Of a stretch of 64,000 nt of DNA, positions 1 through 8,305 are shown in pieces. A program made the position numbers and the translations under genes. How positions within the stretch are numbered: the first letter of the stretch is position 1; each line of letters opens with the position of its first letter. The DNA lies in contig NZ_CP149822.1 of NCBI RefSeq assembly GCF_038396755.1, positions 4,680,001 to 4,744,000 of the forward strand, in the 5' to 3' direction. Below the pieces are notes generated by a model, which saw only the letters and a list, made by a program, of their open reading frames with translations, did not search any database and had not been told where the DNA came from. This DNA comes from Chitinophaga pollutisoli (GTDB lineage Bacteria > Bacteroidota > Bacteroidia > Chitinophagales > Chitinophagaceae).

Positions 1-138
1 GGAGGCGGGTACCGTTTTGCCCGTCAGTTCATCCAACGATCCGATTCCGATCTTTTCGAGCATGGCGCGGGTTTCCGCATCATTGGGCCCGATGTGGCGG
101 CCAATGAATGCATGCTTGAATGTATTCAATAAATTCAT
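1..138 (-). CDS. gcvP: Glycine dehydrogenase (aminomethyl-transferring), N-terminal fragment
   Basis: Forty-six codons can be read from an ATG at 138 before the gene leaves the window on the left. The fragment contains RHIGPND near residue 14 followed by AETRAMLEKIG. This is the characteristic start of the P protein of the glycine cleavage system, which decarboxylates glycine using pyridoxal phosphate and passes the aminomethyl group to GcvH. The catalytic part is outside the window, so completeness cannot be judged. The next gene is divergent. Confidence 0.85.
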   Translation of the reverse strand, partial: MNLLNTFKHAFIGRHIGPNDAETRAMLEKIGIGSLDELTGKTVPAS

Positions 139-314
139 GATGTAAGCAGGTATTAATTGAAAGAATGCGCAAAGCTATGATGTTTTTCCACAATGGCCAA
201 AATACCCGGCCTACAGGGGATGTAGGCTTGATATTTGGCCTGCTTTCAGGACATGGTTTGTCATGGAATTTTCATAACGGGGGATTATCCTATTTTTGCA
301 TCCAAATAGTGAAA

Positions 315-806
315 ATGTCAGTCAGCCTCACCGATTGGGAGAAAAAAGCAAAGGAAGCGCAGAAAGCCAACAAACAATTCCTCCAGAAAATGCAGACCCG
401 CAAGGGAAAAGGCGCCGAAAAGCACCTGCCGGAACTGCATGACGAGGCGTTTGCGCAAATCGATTGCCTCCAATGCGCCGGCTGCTGCAAAACTATCTCC
501 CCCCGTTTCAAAACCCCTGATATCAAGCGCATCTCCAAACACCTCGGCCTCCGCGAAAGCGTGTTCATCGAAACCTACCTGCGGCTCGATGAAGACGGCG
601 ACTACGTTGTAAAACGCAGTCCATGCCCGTTCCTCGGCCCCGACAACTACTGCGGCATCTACGACGTGCGCCCGGGCGACTGCCACAATTATCCCTACAC
701 CGACAGCTATGATTTCTTCAAACGCCCCAATACCACGCTGCTGAACAGCACGATCTGCCCCGCCGTGTATTACGTGCTGGAACGGTTGAAATCCATCATT
801 AAATAA
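315..806 (+). CDS. YkgJ-family cysteine cluster protein
   Basis: A 163-residue soluble protein with the CxxCxxCC cluster of the YkgJ family (zinc/iron-chelating domain): Cys51, Cys54, Cys57 and Cys58, with further cysteines at 104, 113, 123 and 148. The family is predicted to bind a metal or Fe-S cluster; no substrate is known. The N-terminal 40 residues are lysine-rich and helical. The frame is open further upstream to an ATG at 165, but that extension does not resemble the family. The ATG at 315 gives a normal length, so I chose it. The gene stands alone between divergent gcvP and a convergent transporter. Confidence 0.85.
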   Translation: MSVSLTDWEKKAKEAQKANKQFLQKMQTRKGKGAEKHLPELHDEAFAQIDCLQCAGCCKTISPRFKTPDIKRISKHLGLRESVFIETYLRLDEDGDYVVKRSPCPFLGPDNYCGIYDVRPGDCHNYPYTDSYDFFKRPNTTLLNSTICPAVYYVLERLKSIIK

Positions 807-824
807 GGAGAAAGGAAGAAAGGA

Positions 825-2081
825 TTACGCTTTCAGGTCAAGCTTCCGCATGGCAGGGGAGATGATGTAGGTGGTGACCACCACGCCCAGTGTCATGCAG
901 CCGCCGAAGACTACCGAGCCCACCGGCCCCAGGAGCCTCGCCATCACACCGCTCTCGAAAGATCCCAGCTCGTTGCTCGACCCCACGAAAATGGAACTAA
1001 CGGACGAAACGCGCCCCCGCATGTCGTCGGGCGTCTTGAGCTGGAGGATCGTTTGCCGGATGATCACGCTGATTCCGTCCAGCATACCGCTGCCGAAAAG
1101 CGCCGCCATCGACAGGATAAAATGCTTCGACAACCCGAATACAATGATACACAGCCCGAACCCGAACACCGCCGCCAGCAACTTAATACCCGGCCGGGTC
1201 ACAATCGGTCGGTAAGCCAGCGCCATCATGGTCAGAAAGGCCCCCACCGCCGGTGCGGCGCGCAAAGCCCCGAAGCCCTCGGGCCCCACTTTCAGAATAT
1301 CGTTCGCATATATCGTGATCATGGCCACCGAACCACCGAACAGCACGGCGAACATGTCCAGCGTCATGGCGTTGAGCAACACTTTCGTGTCCCACACGAA
1401 TTTCAACCCTTTCGTCAGCCGCTCTTTCACCGTTTCACCCATCTCTTTGTAATGCACCGGCTTGCGTTTGATCTGCAATATGCAGAACAGCGACACGAAA
1501 ATGCATCCCAGTACCAGCAGCATCGACCAATGCACCCCGAACATCGCGATGCAAAGCCCGCCCAGCGCCGGCCCCGCGATCGCCCCGATCTGCCAGGCCG
1601 ATGTGCTCCACGTAGTGGCGTTCACGTAAAGGTTACGCGGTACCAGCAACCCCAGCAGCGAGAAATTGCTCGGGCTCACGAACGCGCGGATGATACCGCC
1701 GCAGCACACCAGGAAATACATCATGAACAGCACCCAGCGCTGCGGAACGCCTTTCATCACATCGTCCCAGGTCAGGAGGAACAGCCCCGTTCCCACGATT
1801 ACGTAGCCCAGCAGGCACTTCAGCACCATGCCGCGTTTCTCTTTCTTGTCTACGATATTGCCGGCGAACAGCGCCAGACAGAAGGCGGGAATGAACTCGG
1901 CCAGGCCAATGAGGCCCAGGTTGAGCGGGTCGCGGGTGAGCATGTACACCTTCCATTCGATAATGGCGAATTGCATCGAAAGCGCGAAGATCAGCGCAAA
2001 ACGGATGACAAGGAAATACCTGAATTCCACATTCCGCATCGAGGCGTATGGGTCGTTCCGGGGTACAGTGGGTTCGTCCAA
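825..2081 (-). CDS. MFS transporter (drug/siderophore efflux type)
   Basis: An integral membrane protein of about 404-418 residues with roughly twelve hydrophobic segments, typical of the major facilitator superfamily. It resembles the MFS_3 / enterobactin-exporter-like group. The loop RDPLNLGLIGLAEFIPAF between the first segments and the central NIVDKKEKR loop fit the family pattern. The substrate cannot be told from sequence. The start is uncertain: an ATG at 2039 gives 404 residues, while a TTG at 2081 adds a stretch containing PTVPRNDPYAS and lies just downstream of a TACCTTTG box. The frame stays open to 2180, but that would remove the promoter space shared with the next gene. Confidence 0.85.
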   Translation of the reverse strand: MDEPTVPRNDPYASMRNVEFRYFLVIRFALIFALSMQFAIIEWKVYMLTRDPLNLGLIGLAEFIPAFCLALFAGNIVDKKEKRGMVLKCLLGYVIVGTGLFLLTWDDVMKGVPQRWVLFMMYFLVCCGGIIRAFVSPSNFSLLGLLVPRNLYVNATTWSTSAWQIGAIAGPALGGLCIAMFGVHWSMLLVLGCIFVSLFCILQIKRKPVHYKEMGETVKERLTKGLKFVWDTKVLLNAMTLDMFAVLFGGSVAMITIYANDILKVGPEGFGALRAAPAVGAFLTMMALAYRPIVTRPGIKLLAAVFGFGLCIIVFGLSKHFILSMAALFGSGMLDGISVIIRQTILQLKTPDDMRGRVSSVSSIFVGSSNELGSFESGVMARLLGPVGSVVFGGCMTLGVVVTTYIISPAMRKLDLKA

Positions 2082-2103
2082 GCGGTATGGTTTTATTCCG
2101 CGC

Positions 2104-2111
2104 CAAAGGTA
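2104..2111 (-). promoter_or_regulatory. -7 promoter box for the MFS transporter
   Basis: TACCTTTG on the minus strand matches the Bacteroidota -7 consensus TAnnTTTG and sits about 22 bases before the TTG at 2081. I see no well-spaced -33 TTG. Its position argues against the longer reading frame that begins at 2180. Confidence 0.4.
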
Positions 2112-2207
2112 AGCGTTTCCGGTCAAAAGCCTTTCCGTTCCGCCCTTCCCGATTTTTAACTTCCGTATAGCCGGAAGCATTATTTTTATCGGGCATAAAA
2201 TTCCAAT

Positions 2208-3386
2208 ATGAAACTAGTAAAGTTGTTTTTTACAGGCGCCATGATGTCCTGTTCCCTTCTCACTTCCGCCCAACAAGCCCGGTTGGAACTGGTGACCGAC
2301 CAGGTGCAGTCACCGGTGTGCATGGCCGTTCCGGGCGACGGCTCCCACCGCCAGTTCATCGTCCAGAAAGAAGGCCGCGTCTGGATCATCCGGAACGGCA
2401 AACTCCAGTCGGAACCTTTTATCGACGTCAGCGCCGACATGGTGAAAGTCAATCCCTCCTACGACGAACGCGGGCTGCTGGGTATGGCCTTCCATCCCAA
2501 ATTCAAACAGAACGGCAAATTCTATCTCTATTTCAGCGCTCCAGTTGAGAAACCAGGCAAAGGCCGCAACCACAAATCCGTGATCGCTGAGTACCGCGTG
2601 GCGAAATCCTCCGGCAATACAGCCGACCCTGCCACGAAACGCGTAGTACTGGAATTTGATCAGCCGGAAAGCAACCATAACGGCGGCGATATCGTGTTCG
2701 GGCCCGACGGTATGCTGTACATCGCTTCGGGCGACGGTGGCGGCGGGGGCGACAAGCACGGCGCCACCGGCAACGGGCAGGACCTGACCAACCTGCTGGG
2801 CAAGATTCTCCGCATCAATGTGGACGGATCGCCGTATTCCGTTCCGAGAGACAATCCCTTCCTCAAATCGCCCGGCGCCAAAGGCGAGATCTGGGCCTAC
2901 GGCCTGCGGAACCCATGGCGCATATCCTTCGACAAGGCGAACGGACGGCTGTTTGCCGGCGATGTGGGGCAGAACAAGTTTGAAGAAGTAGACATCGTCA
3001 CCAAAGGCGGCAATTACGGCTGGCGGATCATGGAAGGTTTCCATGAGTTCAATGTGCCGGACGGGGCCGACAAGTCGAAGCTCATCGATCCCATTCACGA
3101 ATACGATCATAGCGACGGCATCAGCATTACCGGTGGCTATGTGTACCGCGGAAAAGCGTTGCCCGCACTGGCCGGGAGGTACATTTTCGGTGATTACAAC
3201 GGCAAGACCTGGACGCTTGCGCAACAGGGCGGGAAGTGGACGCGCCACGACCTGGTGTTCACCAACAAACCTTCCGGTAACCTGCAGTTGTTGAGCTGGG
3301 GGCAGGATGAAGCCGGGGAAATCTACATGCTCGTGACAATCGCGGGCGCCAGCAACAAAGGTGGCGTTTATAAGCTCGTAAAATAG
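2208..3386 (+). CDS. PQQ-dependent sugar dehydrogenase (GSDH family)
   Basis: A 392-residue secreted protein with a signal peptide of about 20 residues ending near TSAQQ. The rest is the six-bladed propeller of the glucose/sorbosone dehydrogenase family. Diagnostic stretches are DERGLLGMAFHPKF (around residue 85), HNGGDIVFGPDGMLYIASGDGG (about 155-176), AYGLRNPWRISFD (about 229) and GDVGQNKFEEVD (about 250). Family members oxidise aldose sugars in the periplasm using PQQ and calcium; the real substrate here is unknown. No PQQ biosynthesis genes are nearby, so the cofactor would be scavenged or made elsewhere (inference). Confidence 0.88.
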   Translation: MKLVKLFFTGAMMSCSLLTSAQQARLELVTDQVQSPVCMAVPGDGSHRQFIVQKEGRVWIIRNGKLQSEPFIDVSADMVKVNPSYDERGLLGMAFHPKFKQNGKFYLYFSAPVEKPGKGRNHKSVIAEYRVAKSSGNTADPATKRVVLEFDQPESNHNGGDIVFGPDGMLYIASGDGGGGGDKHGATGNGQDLTNLLGKILRINVDGSPYSVPRDNPFLKSPGAKGEIWAYGLRNPWRISFDKANGRLFAGDVGQNKFEEVDIVTKGGNYGWRIMEGFHEFNVPDGADKSKLIDPIHEYDHSDGISITGGYVYRGKALPALAGRYIFGDYNGKTWTLAQQGGKWTRHDLVFTNKPSGNLQLLSWGQDEAGEIYMLVTIAGASNKGGVYKLVK

Positions 3387-3394
3387 GACGAACC

Positions 3395-3451
3395 TGCCAT
3401 TCCGGCTTATCAATGGCATACTAAAAAGGCAGGCGGTATCCCGGAATGGCA
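3395..3451. repeat. Perfect 11-bp inverted repeat, 35-base spacer
   Basis: TGCCATTCCGG at 3395-3405 is exactly inverted as CCGGAATGGCA at 3441-3451, just after the sugar dehydrogenase stop. There is no run of T after either arm, so it is not a standard intrinsic terminator. It could be a transcript-end structure or a protein-binding site. Confidence 0.5.
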
Positions 3452-3522
3452 AATTGCACGGTTTTTGCCTCCAAGAATATGTTAAATCGAATGCAGGCCC
3501 TTATTACACCATGAATTAGGCT

Positions 3523-3530
3523 TATATTTG
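3523..3530 (+). promoter_or_regulatory. -7 promoter box for the tail-specific protease
   Basis: TATATTTG is a perfect TAnnTTTG match 64 bases before the ATG at 3595, in the gap after a complete upstream gene. The -33 element is not clear. Confidence 0.5.
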
Positions 3531-3594
3531 GTAAGATAAAATCCCGGACGGCACGCCCGCCGTCTGAATTGAAAAATCCGAAAAGAATAGGGTT

Positions 3595-3714
3595 ATGAAG
3601 ATGAAACTGAAAGCGGTCGTTCCGATATTGCTCATTGGCGTGTTGGCTGGCATATTTGCATTCGCTAAGATCGGTGTGAATGACGACCCCCCGGAAGATA
3701 CCAGACGATCATGA
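3595..3714 (+). other. Out-of-frame signal-peptide leader of the tail-specific protease
   Basis: An ATG at 3595 opens a 39-codon frame starting MKMKLKAVVPILLIGVLAG. This is a textbook signal peptide, and the frame stops at 3712-3714. The downstream protease frame begins at 3711 with no signal peptide. A C6 run lies at 3687-3692. Adding one C would join the leader directly to the protease as ...DDPPGRYQTIMTLVGQ, which is how such proteases normally begin. The leader therefore belongs to the downstream gene and is separated from it by a one-base frameshift, either a real mutation or a sequencing error. Confidence 0.8.
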
Positions 3715-5738
3715 CCCTGGTGGGACAGATCCTGAAAGAAGGCCATTACCAGCCCAAACCGATTGATGACGCCTTTTCCCGTGAAGTGTTTGTCAAGTAC
3801 CTCAAAAACCTCGACGGCGAGAAGAAATTTTTCCTGAAAAGCGATATCGACGAGTTGAAGAAACTGGAAAACCATGTGGACGACGAGCTGAACGGCGCAC
3901 CGCTGGATTTCTTCAACAAAAGCTCGGAAATCATGAAGAAGCGCGTCGTGGAAGCGGCTACCATCTATCCTGAAATCCTCGCGAAGCCGTTTGATTTCAC
4001 CAAACAGGAGAAAATGGACATCGACCCGGACGCCATTCCCTGGCCCACCGATGAAGCCGCCCGTGTGGAAGCATGGCGCAAGGCCCTCAAATACCGCACC
4101 CTCGAAAAATACGCAGACCTCATCACCATCCGCGATAAAGACAAGAGCGGCAAAACAGACGCCCAGCTCGAAGCCGAAGCCCGCGAAAAAGTGAAGAAGG
4201 TGTACGACCGTTATTTCGACCGCGTGAAGAACCGCACGAAAGACGACGACCGTTTCTCGCTCTATGTAAACGCCATCACCACTACCATGGACCCCCACAC
4301 CGATTACATGCCGCCGCTGGAGAAACGCTCCTTCCAGGAGTCCATGTCCGGCCGCTTTTACGGTATCGGTGCGCAGCTCCGGGAAGAAGAAGGAAGGATT
4401 AAGATCGTGAGCATCGTAACCGGCAGCCCCGCCTGGAAACAAGGCCAGCTGAAGGCGGACGACGTGATCATGAAAGTAGGCGAGGGCGATAAGGAACCGG
4501 TGGATATCGGCGGTTTCCCTGTCGAAGAAGCCGTGACCCACATCCGTGGCTCCAAAGGTTCCGTAGTGAAACTGACCGTGAAAAGCGTGGACGGTACCAT
4601 CAAAGTGATCCCCATCGTCCGCGATGAGATCAAGCTCGACGATGTATTCGCAAAATCCGCCGTGATCAACGGGCAACATAAAATCGGGTATATCTATCTG
4701 CCCGAGTTCTACGCCGACTTCAACGACCGCCAGGGCGCCTTCTCTTACGACGATGTAGCCGAAGAGATCCGCAAACTGAAAGCCGAGAAAGTAGACGGTA
4801 TCATCCTCGACCTCCGCTTCAACGGCGGCGGCTCCCTGCCCGATGTGATTAAAATGGCCGGCCTCTTCGTGCCGGAAGGCACGATGGTACAGGTGCGCAA
4901 CCGCTCCGGCGAAGTGCAGCAACAGCGCGACCGCGATAAAGGCGTGGCTTACGACGGCCCCCTCGCTATCATGGTCAACGAATTCAGCGCCTCTGCTTCC
5001 GAAATCATGGCAGCCGCCATGCAAGACTACAAGCGCGCCGTTGTGATCGGCAGCCCCAGCACATTCGGTAAAGGCACCGTGCAACGCCTCCTCGACCTCG
5101 ACGCGTTCGTGAAAGGAGACATAGGCACCAGCCTCGGCGGCATCAAGCTCACCGTGCAGAAATTCTACCGCGCCAACGGCGGTTCAACCCAGCTCAAAGG
5201 CGTGGAATCCGACGTAGTGCTGCCTTCTCCCTACTACGAAGTGGGCGAGAAGAAAGATAAAGATGCGTTGAAATGGGACGTGGTGCCCCAGGCCGAATAT
5301 ACCACCTGGCAGGATCCGGTGGACGTAGCCCCGCTGAAAATGAAATCCGCCGAGCGCGTCGCTAACAACGAAGCCTTCAAAATGATCAACGAGAACATCG
5401 CCACCCTCAAGAAGCTGGATGAGCAGAAAACCTATCCGCTGGACCTCGCGAACTACCGCGCCGACCAGAAGAAGAACGCCGCGGCGCTCAAACGCTACGA
5501 CTCCGTAAACGATAAGGTGCAACCGCTCAATATCTCCAGCCTCAAAACCGACCTCGACAAGATCGGTACCGATACGGTGAAACTCGCCCGCAACAAAGAT
5601 TGGCTGAAAGCGCGGAACAAAGACCCTTACCTCAGTGAAGCGGTCAATGTTATGAACGACCTCATCATGCAGCAATCGTTCCCCAAGCTGAAAAATAACT
5701 ATACCGACGCTACGAAGAAAGTTCCCGAACAAAAGTAG
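3711..5738 (+). CDS. prc: Carboxy-terminal processing (tail-specific) protease, S41 family
   Basis: A protease of the Prc/Tsp group that degrades or trims periplasmic proteins from their C-terminus. The 675 readable residues contain an N-terminal helical domain, a PDZ domain at about 215-300, and the S41 catalytic core at about 330-530. The catalytic serine lies in FSASASE (about Ser428) and the lysine in TFGKGTVQ (about Lys454). A C-terminal helical domain follows. The length matches E. coli Prc. As it stands the reading frame lacks an export signal; that signal lies upstream in another frame (from 3595), separated at a C6 run. A strong terminator follows directly. Confidence 0.88.
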   Translation: MTLVGQILKEGHYQPKPIDDAFSREVFVKYLKNLDGEKKFFLKSDIDELKKLENHVDDELNGAPLDFFNKSSEIMKKRVVEAATIYPEILAKPFDFTKQEKMDIDPDAIPWPTDEAARVEAWRKALKYRTLEKYADLITIRDKDKSGKTDAQLEAEAREKVKKVYDRYFDRVKNRTKDDDRFSLYVNAITTTMDPHTDYMPPLEKRSFQESMSGRFYGIGAQLREEEGRIKIVSIVTGSPAWKQGQLKADDVIMKVGEGDKEPVDIGGFPVEEAVTHIRGSKGSVVKLTVKSVDGTIKVIPIVRDEIKLDDVFAKSAVINGQHKIGYIYLPEFYADFNDRQGAFSYDDVAEEIRKLKAEKVDGIILDLRFNGGGSLPDVIKMAGLFVPEGTMVQVRNRSGEVQQQRDRDKGVAYDGPLAIMVNEFSASASEIMAAAMQDYKRAVVIGSPSTFGKGTVQRLLDLDAFVKGDIGTSLGGIKLTVQKFYRANGGSTQLKGVESDVVLPSPYYEVGEKKDKDALKWDVVPQAEYTTWQDPVDVAPLKMKSAERVANNEAFKMINENIATLKKLDEQKTYPLDLANYRADQKKNAAALKRYDSVNDKVQPLNISSLKTDLDKIGTDTVKLARNKDWLKARNKDPYLSEAVNVMNDLIMQQSFPKLKNNYTDATKKVPEQK

Positions 5739-5757
5739 CCAGCCGGTAAACGAAAAA

Positions 5758-5787
5758 GGGTAAAGCATCACGCTTTACCCTTTTTTT
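5758..5787 (+). terminator. Intrinsic terminator after the tail-specific protease
   Basis: Stem GGGTAAAGC / GCTTTACCC with loop ATCAC, followed by seven T residues, 20 bases after the stop codon. Confidence 0.9.
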
Positions 5788-5819
5788 ATGTCCATCCGGC
5801 CCGTTACGCCGGATTTTTT

Positions 5820-6770
5820 TTATGGTTTTTCCAGCAGGATGTCGATCACCTTGCGGGTTTTGCGCACCTTCATCTTATCGGGCACATTGGCGAGGATTTC
5901 TTTACGGAACGCCTCGATGAGCGCCTGTTTGATGAAGTACCGGTGGGTAACAAGGCTGATTTCGCGGACGGGTTCAGGCGCCTTGAAAAAGCGGACCATG
6001 TTCAGCTGTTTGGCGGAAAGGTCCTGCAGGCTGAGTTCGGGGAGAATGGTGTACCCCTCGTTCAGTTCCACCATGCGCTTGAGGGTTTCCACGCTGCCGG
6101 TGTTGTATTCCAGATTCTTGAACTCGCCCATGCCGAATTTGTCCTGGCAGATGTTGAGCACCTGGTTGCGCATGCAATGCCCTTCGTTGAGCACCCAGAT
6201 GTCTTTGGCGTCGAGGTCGGCGGCGTCTACCAGCTTCTTGTCGGAGAGCTTGTTGCTTTTGGCGGCGTAGATGACGAAGTTCTCGTAAAACAGCGGATGC
6301 TCTTCCAGGTGCTGGTTGTGGAGCGGCGTGGCCAGGAGACCGCAGTCCAGCTGTTCCTGCCGCAGCAGCTGGATAATCTGTTCGGTGGAATATTCCCAGA
6401 CTTCCAGCTTGACTTTCGGGTATTTCTTCAGGAAGGCGGTGAGCACGCGCGGGAGGAGGTAGGGCGCAAGGGTGGGGATGATGCCGACCTTGAGGGTGCC
6501 TTGCACTTCTTTTTTGCGGTCGGCGATGATCTCGCGGATGCGGGCGTTTTCTTTCAGGATGATGCGGGCCTGCGCGATCACGGCCGAACCGATTTCGGTA
6601 GGCACCACCGGCAACTTGCTCCGGTCGAAGAGTTTGATGCCCAGCTCATCTTCCAGCTTTTGAATCTGCATGCTGAGCGTGGGCTGCGTGACGAAGCATT
6701 TTTCCGCGGCGGTAACGAAACTCCTGTGGGTATCTACCGCTACTACATATTCCAGTTGTACCGTAGTCAT
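5820..6770 (-). CDS. oxyR: OxyR-type LysR-family hydrogen peroxide sensor/regulator
   Basis: A 316-residue LysR-type regulator with an N-terminal winged helix-turn-helix (residues 1-60, including TQPTLSMQIQKLED) and a substrate-binding-like domain from about 90. The peroxide-sensing cysteines of OxyR are present as Cys199 and Cys208 in NEGHCMRNQVLNICQD, at the same numbering as in E. coli. This strongly supports OxyR rather than a generic LysR protein. It should activate catalase and peroxiredoxin genes when oxidised; none of those targets are adjacent. It is transcribed towards the protease gene, with little space between the two ends. Confidence 0.9.
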   Translation of the reverse strand: MTTVQLEYVVAVDTHRSFVTAAEKCFVTQPTLSMQIQKLEDELGIKLFDRSKLPVVPTEIGSAVIAQARIILKENARIREIIADRKKEVQGTLKVGIIPTLAPYLLPRVLTAFLKKYPKVKLEVWEYSTEQIIQLLRQEQLDCGLLATPLHNQHLEEHPLFYENFVIYAAKSNKLSDKKLVDAADLDAKDIWVLNEGHCMRNQVLNICQDKFGMGEFKNLEYNTGSVETLKRMVELNEGYTILPELSLQDLSAKQLNMVRFFKAPEPVREISLVTHRYFIKQALIEAFRKEILANVPDKMKVRKTRKVIDILLEKP

Positions 6771-6820
6771 GATATTGTTAAAATCAATTGCAAGGTACGG
6801 GGATATAGGGGATCTCTATA

Positions 6821-6856
6821 AAAAAATTACGAACGGCCTTTTGAGCCGTTCGTAAT
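6821..6856 (-). terminator. Intrinsic terminator after the unknown secreted protein
   Basis: Perfect 12-bp stem (ATTACGAACGGC and its complement, 6826-6837 / 6845-6856) with a 7-base loop. On the minus strand it is followed by six T residues. It ends the transcript of the gene whose stop is at 6882. Confidence 0.85.
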
Positions 6857-6881
6857 TTATAATGTATTAAGTAACCGGGAA

Positions 6882-8120
6882 TTAGAAAATCCGGTAGCGG
6901 TATTTGATTTTGTCGACGTTAAGGGTCAGTTCCCGCATGTTGATGGACGCCTGGATTTCCTGAACAGCTTCGTTTTTGAGGCCGCGGAACTCGTTCTGCT
7001 TGGCTTCCACGATGGCGCGGTCAGCCAGGGCATTGTCCTGCGCGAGGCGGAGGGAGTGGTTCACCTTGGTGTAGTAGGAATCCAGGAGGCTGAAGTACTC
7101 ATTGTAGAGGTTCTCGAAGCGTTTGGTCTGGAGCACGAGGTCTTCCAGCTGGTTGTTTGCTTCCTTCAGGTTGGGATTGTCGCGGAGGAGGCCTTCATAA
7201 TTGATTTTGCCGCCCTTGGTGTATTGGGCTTCCATCTTGGCGAAGAAATCCACCACTTTATCTTTCCGGAAATCGATGAAATATTCATTCAGCGACTCGG
7301 CGATGGTTTTGTTGCCGCGGTTGGGCAGGGGCATTTTGAGCACCTGGGAAGTGAAGGCCAGGTGGTCGTACATGTTGTCCTGCAGGAGGGAGAGCTGGTC
7401 TTTGTTGAAGTTCAGGCCAAACTCGAATTTCTGGTTCGCGTCGTTGAGCGCTGTGTAATAGATCACATATTTATTCAGTTCCTTCTCGAACTCCTGCAGC
7501 AGTTTGTGATTGATCGCCTTGTTGGACTGGCTCACGCTGTGGAGAAAGTTCATCACCGAGCTGGCGATGGCCAGGGGCGGGGTGAGGGAGGTGAAGGATT
7601 TGAAAATCGGGCTGTTGATGATGGATTTGGTGGATTCCACCAGTTTGGTATTACGCTCGTTCTTGTCGGATTTGCCTTTGAGGATGATTTTTTCCACCAG
7701 CTCCACCACGCGGTCGCTCAGGGAAAAGCCGAGTTCCTTGCTCTCCGGGTTGTTGAGCGAGGTGATGAATACATCCAGGTTGGAAGTGGTGGTCCTGGAT
7801 TTGAGGTCGATGATTTTTTTGTTGAGCAGATAGTAGGTTTCGGATGCCTGGATCAGGTTGTTCTTGATCAGGTCATATTTGGTGATATTGTCCAGTTCCC
7901 GGCCCAGGGACAGCTGTTCGATGGCTTTGGCGTTCTGTTTGTCGCTGTCGGAGACTTTCTGCAGATCTTCCATGATTTTCTTGATGGTCGTATCGGCAGT
8001 CCTGACCTGCGGCGGTTTGATCTCCGCCGGGGGAGTCGGGGGCTGGTCCTGCGCCGTAGCGGTCAACGTCACAATTCCCGTCAGTGCAAATGGCATCGTC
8101 CACCTGATTAGCTTGAGCAT
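6882..8120 (-). CDS. Hypothetical secreted alpha-helical protein
   Basis: I do not recognise this 412-residue protein. It begins with a signal peptide (about residues 1-24, ending TATAQD), then a proline-rich linker containing QPPTPPAEIKPPQ. The remainder is predicted to be almost entirely helical, rich in Lys, Glu, Leu and Asn, with heptad-like stretches suggesting coiled coils. No cysteines, metal motifs or catalytic signatures are evident. Its own terminator follows. It is probably a periplasmic or surface-attached structural protein of the Bacteroidota (inference). Confidence 0.65.
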   Translation of the reverse strand: MLKLIRWTMPFALTGIVTLTATAQDQPPTPPAEIKPPQVRTADTTIKKIMEDLQKVSDSDKQNAKAIEQLSLGRELDNITKYDLIKNNLIQASETYYLLNKKIIDLKSRTTTSNLDVFITSLNNPESKELGFSLSDRVVELVEKIILKGKSDKNERNTKLVESTKSIINSPIFKSFTSLTPPLAIASSVMNFLHSVSQSNKAINHKLLQEFEKELNKYVIYYTALNDANQKFEFGLNFNKDQLSLLQDNMYDHLAFTSQVLKMPLPNRGNKTIAESLNEYFIDFRKDKVVDFFAKMEAQYTKGGKINYEGLLRDNPNLKEANNQLEDLVLQTKRFENLYNEYFSLLDSYYTKVNHSLRLAQDNALADRAIVEAKQNEFRGLKNEAVQEIQASINMRELTLNVDKIKYRYRIF

Positions 8121-8261
8121 GCTTGAAATGTCCTTTTTATGTTAAGAAAACCTTAAAGAAAATATAATGCCAAAAATAGTTCCAACATGTAAAGATAGTG
8201 ATAAATTTTACTGCATAACCCAAAGTCAATAAAACCCGAACGTCGTATTACGCCTTTTTTA

Positions 8262-8269
8262 TACCTTTG
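8262..8269 (+). promoter_or_regulatory. -7 promoter box for the class I methyltransferase
   Basis: TACCTTTG, a TAnnTTTG match, lies 36 bases before the likely start. It sits in the 185-base divergent gap after the unknown secreted protein, in which I see nothing else. Confidence 0.45.
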
Positions 8270-8305
8270 GCGGCTGAATTACCCCCGATTTTGGGATAAA
8301 ACTGA

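Noticed and set aside
3522..5084. 520-codon open frame on the minus strand
   Set aside because: It is the antisense of the tail-specific protease; composition is His/Phe/Val-rich with no family resemblance.
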